A stretch of DNA of 7,975 nucleotides from Legionellales bacterium UBA4759 (GCA_002403515.1 DHHZ01000013.1:1-7975); one strand, 5' to 3'; shown: positions 1-6,890, numbered from the stretch's first letter. Notes: generated from the sequence alone by a model not told the origin. Program-made: numbers and translations.

Positions 1-877
1 TTGAAATTCTCGCCCGCTTCATCATGCCATCATTGACTTTGCGTGCAGTAATTAACATTTCAGGATATATAGCATGACGTTTGGCTTGAAAAGCTAAATA
101 ATGTGGGTCAACTGCAATACAATGCCCCCCAACCAATCCAGGCTTGAAGGGTAAAAAATTAAATTTTGTGCCTGCTGCATCTAAAACTTCTTGCATATCA
201 ATATGCATTGCCTGTGCGATTATTGAGCATTCATTCATTAAAGCGATATTGACATCGCGTTGAGCATTTTCAAGCATTTTTGACATTTCTGCTACAGCTA
301 TACTTGAAACACAATAAATCTTTTTACAACATTTTTGATAAATTGAAGAAACTTTCTCTAAAATAAATGGATTTCTAGCAGAAACCAATTTACAAACATT
401 TTCTATAGACTGTTCTTTTACAGATGGACATATCCTTTCTGGGGAATAGGCAACATAAAAATCACGGTCTTCTTTTAATTGACTGTATTTTTCTAATATG
501 GGAATACAAATTTGTTCTATTGTGCCAGGGTAAACAGAAGACTCAAATACAATAATGTCATCTTTTTTTAGAATACTAGAGAGATTTTGGCAAACACTTT
601 TTAAAATTCGAATATCAGGAAACTCGTAATACTGTGTAGGTGTTGGAACACAAACAATAAAAAAAGTGATATCTTTTAAATCGGAGATTTGATCAGCAAA
701 CAAAAGATGGGCTTTTTTTAAATCTAAAGTATTAAATTGAAGGTTTCTATCTTCATTTAATCTTAGCTCATTGAGACGTATTTCATCGGTGTCATAAATA
801 GTTACTTGCTCATGTTTTGCTAAAGCCATAGCTAACTCAAGACCCACAAAACCTGCACCAATTAAGGCGATGTTCAT
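1..877 (-). CDS. UDP-glucose/GDP-mannose dehydrogenase family protein, TviB/WbpO-like (3' end outside window)
   Basis: This encodes an NAD-dependent nucleotide-sugar 6-dehydrogenase that oxidises the C6 alcohol of a UDP-hexose to the uronate in the cytoplasm. The first 292 residues are present; family members run to about 420-430, so roughly 130 residues (most of the C-terminal UDP-binding domain) lie beyond the left edge. Visible signatures are a Rossmann loop GAGFVG at residues 7-12, VCVPTPT at 75-81, YSPERI at 144-149, catalytic Lys200 and Asn204 in the SKMLENAQRDVNIAL stretch, and the nucleophile Cys253 in GGHCIAVDPHYL. The NFLPFKPGLVGGHCI segment is closest, from memory, to TviB/WbpO-type UDP-GlcNAc dehydrogenases rather than WecC or plain UDP-Glc dehydrogenase, so UDP-GlcNAc is the favoured substrate, but this is inference. 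The start ATG has an AAGGA ribosome site five bases upstream. It is divergent from the sugar/export cluster, which suggests it feeds the same polymer. Confidence 0.93.
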   Translation of the reverse strand, partial: MNIALIGAGFVGLELAMALAKHEQVTIYDTDEIRLNELRLNEDRNLQFNTLDLKKAHLLFADQISDLKDITFFIVCVPTPTQYYEFPDIRILKSVCQNLSSILKKDDIIVFESSVYPGTIEQICIPILEKYSQLKEDRDFYVAYSPERICPSVKEQSIENVCKLVSARNPFILEKVSSIYQKCCKKIYCVSSIAVAEMSKMLENAQRDVNIALMNECSIIAQAMHIDMQEVLDAAGTKFNFLPFKPGLVGGHCIAVDPHYLAFQAKRHAIYPEMLITARKVNDGMMKRARIS

Positions 878-882
878 GAAAT

Positions 883-887
883 TCCTT
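883..887 (-). promoter_or_regulatory. Ribosome binding site of the dehydrogenase
   Basis: AAGGA on the minus strand lies five bases before the ATG at 877-875. It fixes the start of the dehydrogenase and agrees with the Rossmann loop beginning at residue 7, as usual in this family. Confidence 0.7.
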
Positions 888-935
888 GATAAAAGACATT
901 ACCTATTAACTATAGACCATTCGATGATTATTGTA

Positions 936-963
936 TTGACAATCTATTCTTATTACAGATAAA
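936..963 (+). promoter_or_regulatory. Putative sigma-70 promoter of the polysaccharide cluster
   Basis: A perfect -35 box TTGACA (936-941) is followed after 16 bases by GATAAA (958-963, 4 of 6 matches to the -10 consensus); TAAAGT at 960-965 with an 18-base spacer is an alternative. Transcription would start near 970, leaving a leader of only about 20 bases before the SDR gene. The -35 is strong and the -10 weak, so an activator is possible. It is the only good promoter seen ahead of the five-gene unit. Confidence 0.5.
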
Positions 964-991
964 GTAATTCTTTAGATCATGGATGCTCTTC

Positions 992-1957
992 ATGCGAAAT
1001 TTAGTAACTGGCGGTGCTGGTTTTATCGGTTCTCATGTTGTCGCCAGTCTTCTAGAAAAAGGTGAGAAAGTTTATCTTATTGATAACCTGTCCACTGGGT
1101 CTAAAAAAAATATTCAAAATTTTTTACATCATCCCAATCTTGAATGTCATTACCAAGATTTAAATAATGTTCATACTCTCGGTGAAATTATTCAAAACGT
1201 TGATGTGGTTTATCATTTTGCAGCTGTTGTAGGTGTTTACCGAGTTTTACAACACCCTGAAGAAGTATTATCAAGCAATATCAATGCAACCATCTTTTTG
1301 TTAGAAACTATCAAAAAATACAACCCTAAATGCCGAGTGATTTTGGCTTCAAGTTCTGAAGTTTATGGAAAAACATCTAAAGATCTTCTTGCTGAAGAGG
1401 ATGATTTGGTGCTCAAAGTTCAAGAAAAACATCGAGTAATTTATAGTATTTCAAAAGTTATTGATGAGGTTTATGGCTTAACATTTCATGAAATATATGG
1501 TCTTAATGTTACAATACTTCGTATTTTTAATACCATTGGTCCAAGACAATCCAGTCAATATGGTATGGTTATTCCTCAATTTATTCAACAGGCATTGCAT
1601 CAACAACCCATTCAAGTTTTTGGAGATGGGAATCAAAAAAGAAGTTTTTGCGATGTTCGTGATTTGGTATCGTTGATTCAAAAAGTAAAAAATGAGCCTA
1701 AAACAATAGGAATGATTTTAAATATCGGCCATGATGAAGAAATCTCCATATTAGAATTGGCCCACATGATTATTGACCTGACCAAAAGTAATTCTTCGAT
1801 TGAATTCGTCACTTATGAATCAGCTTATCATGAAATATTTGAAGATTTTCAATTTCGACGCCCCGACTTAACTCGGTTGAAAAGTTTAATTTCGGTTAAT
1901 TTTCAATGGAATTTACCAAAAACGCTCAAAAATTTGATAGAGATTTATTCATCATGA
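992..1957 (+). CDS. NAD-dependent nucleotide-sugar epimerase/dehydratase/decarboxylase (extended SDR)
   Basis: This 321-residue extended SDR enzyme would act on a nucleotide-sugar in the cytoplasm. Seen: NAD-binding GGAGFIG at 7-13, Asp31 in IDNLSTG for the adenosine ribose, HFAAVVGV at 75-82, SSSEVYG at 120-126, the catalytic pair Tyr151/Lys155 (YSISK), FNTIGPRQ at 180-187, and GDGNQKRSFCDVRD at 211-224. Glu123 directly after the active-site serine, together with the NTIGPRQ/QKRSF segments, resembles UDP-glucuronate decarboxylases (UXS, ArnA C-terminal domain) and dehydratases more than simple 4-epimerases, which usually have A/S-x-VYG there. The exact substrate cannot be assigned. The start at 992 is preferred over the ATG at 983 because MRNLVTGGAGF then aligns without a tail to the usual MKILVTGGAGF, and GGA at 981-983 lies eight bases upstream. 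It is the first gene of the cluster; its TGA overlaps the next ATG. Confidence 0.88.
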   Translation: MRNLVTGGAGFIGSHVVASLLEKGEKVYLIDNLSTGSKKNIQNFLHHPNLECHYQDLNNVHTLGEIIQNVDVVYHFAAVVGVYRVLQHPEEVLSSNINATIFLLETIKKYNPKCRVILASSSEVYGKTSKDLLAEEDDLVLKVQEKHRVIYSISKVIDEVYGLTFHEIYGLNVTILRIFNTIGPRQSSQYGMVIPQFIQQALHQQPIQVFGDGNQKRSFCDVRDLVSLIQKVKNEPKTIGMILNIGHDEEISILELAHMIIDLTKSNSSIEFVTYESAYHEIFEDFQFRRPDLTRLKSLISVNFQWNLPKTLKNLIEIYSS

Positions 1958-3420
1958 TTATTAAAATATTGATGGGGCTTTGCGGTATAACATTTTACTC
2001 TTTAGCTTATTCAGCAAATCAAGTTCAAGTTATTCAAGAGCTCATCAAAAATCAACAATATTTACAAGCTATAAAAACATCTCAGGATTATCTTCAAAAA
2101 AACCCTGATGATGGGGATGCCGAGTTTTTAATGGCCAATGCTTATTGGTTAAATAAAAATACTAACCAAGCGATTCAACATCTTCAATTATTATTAAAAA
2201 AATATCCAAATTATTCGCAGGCTCATCAGTTATTAAAAAAGATTAATCAATCTTTACAAGCCTCAACAATTTGGCATCAGCCACCTTATTTATCATTCAT
2301 GGATTTGTATCAAAAAAATAACAAACAAGCCATTCAAAAAGCTAGAGATTATTTGATTGTTTATCCAAATGATGCTGATGTCGGATTGGCACTTGCTAAA
2401 ATGTTAAGAAAACTCGGTCAAATTCATGAGGCTGAAAATATATTGGTTTATCATTTGATGCTTTATCCACATTATACCGAGCTTTATTTAGAACTGATTA
2501 ATTTATTGATTGAAGATAATCGTTTGAGCGCTGCACAAAAAATTGCAAGCTTGGGTGGGATTTTTAATCCTTGGAACCAGGATATTCAAAAAAAGCAGAA
2601 GGATATTATTTATTTACAAGAACAAAAGCATATAAAAATAAAAAATACATCTATTGATGCTGATAAACAATCACAATCCTTAAAAAAAATATCGATATCA
2701 CCCCAATATTTGAATGAAATTGGCATCTATCAACAAAATTATTTTATTACGGATATAAAACAAACTTGGGATTACACCACGGTTTTTTATGGACGACAAA
2801 CTCAACTAGGAAAGCTTTATGGTAAAGTCAATTATGCCAATCGACTTCACCACGAAGCAGCACAAGCTGAGGTAGAGTTCTTTCCAAAGCTCAATGATTA
2901 TGTTTATTTGGATTTGGATGCAACCACCGCTAATCAGCCTATACTTTTTCCTCGTTATGCATATTCTGGAGAAGCTTTTTTTGTGCTGCCCAAAATACTG
3001 AATGTCTCGACTGGTGCTCAGATGAATCGTATTACAAATAAAATTCATTATAGTCGTTTTACATTATCTGCTTCCAAAGATATCAGTGTCAGTAATATTA
3101 CTTTTAGGCCTTATTTCTATCTGCCAGGGGAAGGAGCCAGTTCTATTTTGTACACTGTCAATTATCGCTATAATTATGCAGAGCCCTATGGCTATATGGG
3201 TTTTGTTGCAGGGATTGGCAACACCCCTGACTTTGCGAATCTTGAAACCATTAATGCGCTCGTGTTAACCAATAAAATTTTAAGCCCTTATATTAATTTT
3301 GCCATTTTTAAAGAACGTTTGATTATTAATTTAAGTTTACTCTATCAAAATCAGGTGTTTCCTAATCAGCGCGTCAGAGATTGGCTTGGTGGAACCGCAG
3401 GTGCAACATGGAAATTTTAA
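1954..3420 (+). CDS. TPR-repeat protein with YaiO-like outer-membrane beta-barrel
   Basis: This is a 488-residue secreted protein likely to sit in the outer membrane with a periplasmic TPR scaffold. Residues 1-21 form a signal peptide (two lysine-flanked positions, hydrophobic core, cleavage likely near AYS-A); no lipobox cysteine is placed correctly. TPR-type helices with alternating A/L/Y and NP/YP turns cover about 28-95 and 115-190. A polar, lysine-rich linker (about 210-250) leads to a beta-rich region, 250-488, with alternating aromatic/polar strands (for example YGKVNYANRL, RPYFYLPGEG, YTVNYRYNY) and a terminal Phe (TWKF), the usual barrel-assembly signal. The LFPRYAYSGEAFFVLPK stretch resembles YaiO-family barrels. 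TPR plus barrel in one chain recalls PgaA, the PNAG exporter, so polysaccharide export is inferred. The start at 1954 gives a clean signal peptide and an ATGA overlap with the upstream stop; the ribosome site is weak, suggesting translational coupling. Confidence 0.85.
   Translation: MIIKILMGLCGITFYSLAYSANQVQVIQELIKNQQYLQAIKTSQDYLQKNPDDGDAEFLMANAYWLNKNTNQAIQHLQLLLKKYPNYSQAHQLLKKINQSLQASTIWHQPPYLSFMDLYQKNNKQAIQKARDYLIVYPNDADVGLALAKMLRKLGQIHEAENILVYHLMLYPHYTELYLELINLLIEDNRLSAAQKIASLGGIFNPWNQDIQKKQKDIIYLQEQKHIKIKNTSIDADKQSQSLKKISISPQYLNEIGIYQQNYFITDIKQTWDYTTVFYGRQTQLGKLYGKVNYANRLHHEAAQAEVEFFPKLNDYVYLDLDATTANQPILFPRYAYSGEAFFVLPKILNVSTGAQMNRITNKIHYSRFTLSASKDISVSNITFRPYFYLPGEGASSILYTVNYRYNYAEPYGYMGFVAGIGNTPDFANLETINALVLTNKILSPYINFAIFKERLIINLSLLYQNQVFPNQRVRDWLGGTAGATWKF
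3399..3403 (+). promoter_or_regulatory. Ribosome binding site for the HEAT-repeat gene
   Basis: AGGTG inside the last codons of the barrel gene lies four bases before the ATG at 3408 (AGG to ATG is six bases). It supports that start over an in-frame TTG at 3381, which would add nine unlikely residues before the membrane anchor. Confidence 0.5.
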
Positions 3421-4490
3421 CCAGTCACTATATTATTCATATTTTTAAATATTTAAGTTTGATTCAAATTGGTTTATTTATTGTTTTATTTTTTATCACG
3501 CTAGGGACTAAGATCTATCAACAACATCAAGAAAAATTATTTCATAAAAAGTATCATTATATTCAAAAATTAATGAAAAATTTTGAACAATTAAAGCCCC
3601 AGCAAATCGATAATTTAAAAAAAAATGATTTAATTAGTTTTTCTATTTTCTTTCATCTTCAAAAAGATAATTATTGGCATGACAATCAAACATATATTGA
3701 TATTCTAAATACACTTTTTTTACCAAATTTAATATCTTACGCAAGCTCTCGTTCATGGAGTTTAAGAAATATAGCAGCAACCATCTTGATGTTGAAAAAT
3801 AAATTTACAAAGACTTGTAATGCATCAGAAGTCTTTATGCTTGAAATGCTTTTAAATGACAAAGTTGCCTTAGTACAAACAAATGCTGCTTTGGCAGTAT
3901 TTTATAATCCAAGCACTCGCTTAATGAATAAAGTCATTGATGTATTTAGTATCTCAGAGCGCTCACAACATGAATTACTCATGAGCATGATGAAAGAGTG
4001 TGCTTATAATGGTTCTCAATTTTTGGTATATCGACTGGACACTGAAACCTCAAATGATATTCGTTCTTTTTGCTATCGCATGCTGACTGATTTGCCCGTT
4101 TTAGACCTTGAAATAAATAAGCTTAGCTGCGATCTTGAATCAGATTCTCTTGACCTCAAAATCTCTGCTTTGGCTTATGTTGCTCATATAAATTATAAAG
4201 GTTATGAAGATATTTTAGTCAATAATTTAAGTGACAAACATTGGCAAATCAGAGCGCGATGCGCGAAACTGATTGGGCAAACTAAAAATCCTAAATTGGC
4301 TGTTTTTTTAGAACCTATTTTGGAAGATCCTGTTTGGTGGGTTCGTTTCAGAAGTGCAAGTGCCTTAACATTTTTGGGTGAAGATGGTCTCAACATTCTC
4401 AAAGCTAAAAGATTGAGTCTTGACCAATTTGCAGCTGATATATCATCCGCGCAAATGGAGCTCAATAAAATGAATCAGGAGAGTTTATGA
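3408..4490 (+). CDS. Membrane-anchored HEAT-repeat protein
   Basis: This 360-residue protein has one N-terminal membrane helix (about 11-34, FKYLSLIQIGLFIVLFFITL), then a basic, helical stretch (35-75) and a helical-repeat domain. HEAT-type repeats are visible around 108-130 (SWSLRNIAATILML), 146-167 (NDKVALVQTNAALAVF), 247-262 (SLDLKISALAYVAHI), 272-296 (LSDKHWQIRARCAKLIGQTKN) and 304-330 (LEDPVWWVRFRSASALTFLG); the last two are the clearest. HEAT repeats make protein-protein contact surfaces; no catalytic motif is seen. The basic flank after the helix (KIYQQHQEKLFHKK) suggests that the repeats face the cytoplasm. The gene overlaps the barrel gene by 13 bases and the glycosyltransferase gene by four, so co-production is likely. 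A role as partner or regulator of the GT2 enzyme is inference; similar HEAT proteins occur beside GT2 genes in exopolysaccharide loci. Confidence 0.85.
   Translation: MEILTSHYIIHIFKYLSLIQIGLFIVLFFITLGTKIYQQHQEKLFHKKYHYIQKLMKNFEQLKPQQIDNLKKNDLISFSIFFHLQKDNYWHDNQTYIDILNTLFLPNLISYASSRSWSLRNIAATILMLKNKFTKTCNASEVFMLEMLLNDKVALVQTNAALAVFYNPSTRLMNKVIDVFSISERSQHELLMSMMKECAYNGSQFLVYRLDTETSNDIRSFCYRMLTDLPVLDLEINKLSCDLESDSLDLKISALAYVAHINYKGYEDILVNNLSDKHWQIRARCAKLIGQTKNPKLAVFLEPILEDPVWWVRFRSASALTFLGEDGLNILKAKRLSLDQFAADISSAQMELNKMNQESL
4477..4483 (+). promoter_or_regulatory. Strong ribosome binding site for the GT2 gene
   Basis: AGGAGAG ends three bases before the ATG at 4487, with the AGGAG core five bases away. 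It is the best Shine-Dalgarno sequence of the cluster and lies within the end of the HEAT gene, so the glycosyltransferase may be made at a higher rate than its neighbours. Confidence 0.7.
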
Positions 4491-5860
4491 TTTCCATGAT
4501 TAGTGGATTTATCCTTATTTATTTTTGTTTATTATGGATTGGATATATTGTTTTTTTAATTGGAAGTATAGGGGGTATTCTTCGAAAATATGATATCAAC
4601 AAGTATAATAATATTATCAAAGGTATACTAAACACCAATGGGTTGCCTGTGAGCGTATGTATCCCTGTATATAATAATCCAAAAGATGTTATTCATTCTA
4701 TCGAATCTGTGCTCAATTCTGATTATCCGAATATTAAAATCTTGGTCGTCAATGATGGTTCTATTGATAATACACTTGAAAATTTAATTAAAAAATATCA
4801 ACTCAAACCAATTACTCAAAGTTTTAAACATGTTATTTCTTGTGCCCCTATAAAAACAATTTATCAATCTGAGATATATTCTCAATTGCAAGTGATAGAT
4901 AAAGAGCATTATCTAAATTTATCTTCTGGTGCTGATGCTCATAATGCAGCTTTAAATATTTGTCGAACTCCAATCGTGATTACCTTGGACTCCGATACGG
5001 TTATTGAGCCTCATGCAATTTCTGAAATGATTTTTTGCTATCTGACCCATGCAAATTGTGTGGCAGTTGGTGGAAATATTTATATCCCTAATCATATTAA
5101 TAAATTTCATCACCCTATTCAAAAATTAAGTTTATTCAGCCCTACATTAGGTGTTCAAATTATTGAGTATTTAAGGTCTTTTTTTTATGGTCACGAGGGG
5201 TGGTCTGGATTAGGGGGCGCTTTATGTCATTCAGGAGCTTTTACCTTGATGGCAACGGATATTTTAATTGAGTCGCATGGATTTGATCGAGACAACTACT
5301 CCTATGATTCAGAAATTATCATGAGATTACATCATGTGATGCGTCAGAAAAAAAAATCATATTTTATTAGTTATGCGCCTTCAGCAATAGCCTGGGCATC
5401 CCAGCCCAATTCGCTTGCTGGATTATGGGAACAACGTGATCGTTGGCAAAGAGGACTTTGGCGCTCTTTTTTAAAGCATAAGGGAATGTTTCTTAATCCG
5501 CAGTATGGTAAAACTGGGATGATAGCATATCCTTTTTATTTTATATTTGAAATTCTTGGACCAGTTATTGAGGGATGTGCATATATAATTTTATTATGGA
5601 TTTTACTTTTTGAACAATTCAACCTTGAGCATATAATGTGGTTTGTGCTAATGGCATGGAGCTATTTATTTTTTATCACATTATCCTGTGTCTTGTTAAA
5701 TTTTTTGACTTACAACAAATACCATCAAAAAACCGATATTTTGATATTGATGTATTTTACCTGTCTAGAGGTGATATTTTATCGGCCATTTCGTTCTATT
5801 TGCGCGGTTTTTTCAACCATAAAATATATTGGGTGCCGTATTATAGGACGGCCATGTTAA
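4487..5860 (+). CDS. Membrane glycosyltransferase family 2, QxxRW type
   Basis: This 457-residue inner-membrane glycosyltransferase has an N-terminal hydrophobic stretch (about 4-32), a cytoplasmic GT-A domain (about 53-335) and several C-terminal membrane helices (about 343-375, 382-408, 417-440). The GT2 signatures are VSVCIPVYNNP (55-65), VVNDGS with Asp90, the metal-binding DSD (168-170), Asp274 at the catalytic-base position in SYDSEIIMRLH, and QRDRW (316-320), the QxxRW motif of processive synthases (cellulose, hyaluronan, PNAG). Donor and product are unknown. The SAPIKTIYQ-like segment (119-127) and VIDKE (136-140) match a GT2 group found with HEAT and TPR proteins, but the usual GGKADALN loop is altered to SSGADAHN (147-154) and the E of the usual ED motif is Tyr273. 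The C-terminus is short: it stops at GRPC, where relatives usually run on for a few residues. E. coli YaiP next to YaiO is a loose parallel. Confidence 0.9.
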   Translation: MISMISGFILIYFCLLWIGYIVFLIGSIGGILRKYDINKYNNIIKGILNTNGLPVSVCIPVYNNPKDVIHSIESVLNSDYPNIKILVVNDGSIDNTLENLIKKYQLKPITQSFKHVISCAPIKTIYQSEIYSQLQVIDKEHYLNLSSGADAHNAALNICRTPIVITLDSDTVIEPHAISEMIFCYLTHANCVAVGGNIYIPNHINKFHHPIQKLSLFSPTLGVQIIEYLRSFFYGHEGWSGLGGALCHSGAFTLMATDILIESHGFDRDNYSYDSEIIMRLHHVMRQKKKSYFISYAPSAIAWASQPNSLAGLWEQRDRWQRGLWRSFLKHKGMFLNPQYGKTGMIAYPFYFIFEILGPVIEGCAYIILLWILLFEQFNLEHIMWFVLMAWSYLFFITLSCVLLNFLTYNKYHQKTDILILMYFTCLEVIFYRPFRSICAVFSTIKYIGCRIIGRPC

Positions 5861-5869
5861 CTTTTGAAT

Positions 5870-5873
5870 GGGA
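5870..5873 (+). promoter_or_regulatory. Ribosome binding site selecting a TTG start for the epimerase
   Basis: GGGA lies six bases before the TTG at 5880. The in-frame ATG at 5868 has no usable Shine-Dalgarno at the right distance (AGGA at 5845-5848 is too far). The TTG start also removes four extra residues and brings the catalytic residues into register with E. coli GalE. Confidence 0.5.
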
Positions 5874-5879
5874 TGTATT

Positions 5880-6890
5880 TTGAATATATTAATTACAGGT
5901 GGTACAGGATTTATTGGTAGTCATATCGCTGCCTTACTTCTTCAACACCAATATAAGGTTGTTTTATATGACAATCTATCTAATAGCTCCTTAGATGTTT
6001 TAAAAATACTGTCGACCATCTCTAAAGAACAACCCATATTTGTTAAAGGTGAAATGTCAGAATTGCCATTACTTGTAGCAACTATTCACCAATATGAAAT
6101 TGATGTTGTCATACATTTGGCAGCATTAAAATCAGTGGAGGAATCTAATCAAAAACCTCTAGATTATTATGATAAAAACTTATTAGGTTCGATTAATTTG
6201 ATCAAGGCTTTACAAATTTCTGGGATAAAAAAAATTATCTATGCCAGTAGTTGTTCCGTCTACGGCAACTTATTAAAATCTCCTATACAGGAGCAAGAGA
6301 TTGGGAGCCCCGAAAGTCCTTACGCGTATTCAAAATGGCTTGTTGAACAAATATTACAGGATGTATTTAATGCCGATCCAACATGGAATATGATTGTTTT
6401 TAGATATTTCAATGTTGCTGGTGCTGATAAAATTCTTGGTTTAGGCGAAACCCCCTCTCAAAAGTATGGGAATATATTCACAGAACTTGCCAAAGTGGCA
6501 TCAAAAAAACAGTCTAATTTCAAAGTTTTTGGTCAGGATTATTTGACTAGAGACGGTACTTGTATTCGAGATTATGTGCATGTTCAGGACATAGCGCGAG
6601 CGCATTTATTGGCATTAGACTATTTTCAAAAAGCCAATCAATCATCATTTCTAGAATATATTAATTTAGGAACTGGGCAAGGCCATAGTATTTTAGAATT
6701 AATTCACCTTTTCGAAAAAATAAATCATGTGAAAATTCCATTTCAATTTTATCCTAGACGCTTGAATGAGATCTCTGAAGTTTATGCAAGTATTAATAAA
6801 GCCAAAAATGTTCTGACTTGGGAGCCAGAATATACCCTTGAAAATATTTGCCAAGATTACTGGCGTTTTTGTCAGTCCATTCAATTATAA
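5880..6890 (+). CDS. galE: UDP-glucose/UDP-N-acetylglucosamine 4-epimerase, GalE type
   Basis: This 336-residue extended SDR enzyme would interconvert UDP-Glc/UDP-Gal or their N-acetyl or uronate forms by C4 oxidation and reduction with bound NAD. E. coli GalE has 338 residues. Seen (numbered from the TTG): TGGTGFIG at 6-13, Asp31 (YDNLSN), LAALKSVEES with Lys84, YASSCSVYG with Ser124, the catalytic Tyr148/Lys152 (YAYSK), RYFNVAGAD from 175, TRDGTCIRDYVHV from 223 and RR at 293-294. Lys84 and Ser124 fall at the E. coli numbers, supporting the TTG start; ATG 5868 would add four residues. The substrate-gate position (Tyr299 in E. coli, Cys307 in human GALE) is Val301 here, so a bulky N-acetyl substrate may fit; this is inference. 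It lies 19 bases after the glycosyltransferase gene and ends the cluster. The symbol reflects the family; a wbpP/tviC-like role is equally possible. Confidence 0.88.
   Translation: MNILITGGTGFIGSHIAALLLQHQYKVVLYDNLSNSSLDVLKILSTISKEQPIFVKGEMSELPLLVATIHQYEIDVVIHLAALKSVEESNQKPLDYYDKNLLGSINLIKALQISGIKKIIYASSCSVYGNLLKSPIQEQEIGSPESPYAYSKWLVEQILQDVFNADPTWNMIVFRYFNVAGADKILGLGETPSQKYGNIFTELAKVASKKQSNFKVFGQDYLTRDGTCIRDYVHVQDIARAHLLALDYFQKANQSSFLEYINLGTGQGHSILELIHLFEKINHVKIPFQFYPRRLNEISEVYASINKAKNVLTWEPEYTLENICQDYWRFCQSIQL

Noticed and set aside
979..1040. ATG at 979 as an alternative start for the first cluster gene
   Set aside because: It is in a different frame that stops after about twenty codons, and the SDR motifs are in the 983/992 frame.
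1478..1681. Minus-strand and alternate-frame open frames inside the first SDR gene
   Set aside because: They lie entirely within a frame carrying full SDR motifs and show no recognisable protein or ribosome site.
1954..2020. Possible lipoprotein signal in the barrel protein (Cys10)
   Set aside because: The residue before Cys10 is leucine and the cysteine lies inside the hydrophobic core, so it is not a lipobox; an ordinary signal peptide fits better.
5638..5883. Open frame overlapping the end of the GT2 gene, considered as a frameshifted continuation of its C-terminus
   Set aside because: Its translation shows no resemblance to the C-terminal tail of GT2 relatives, and the GT2 frame keeps hydrophobic helices up to its own stop, so it is a shadow frame.
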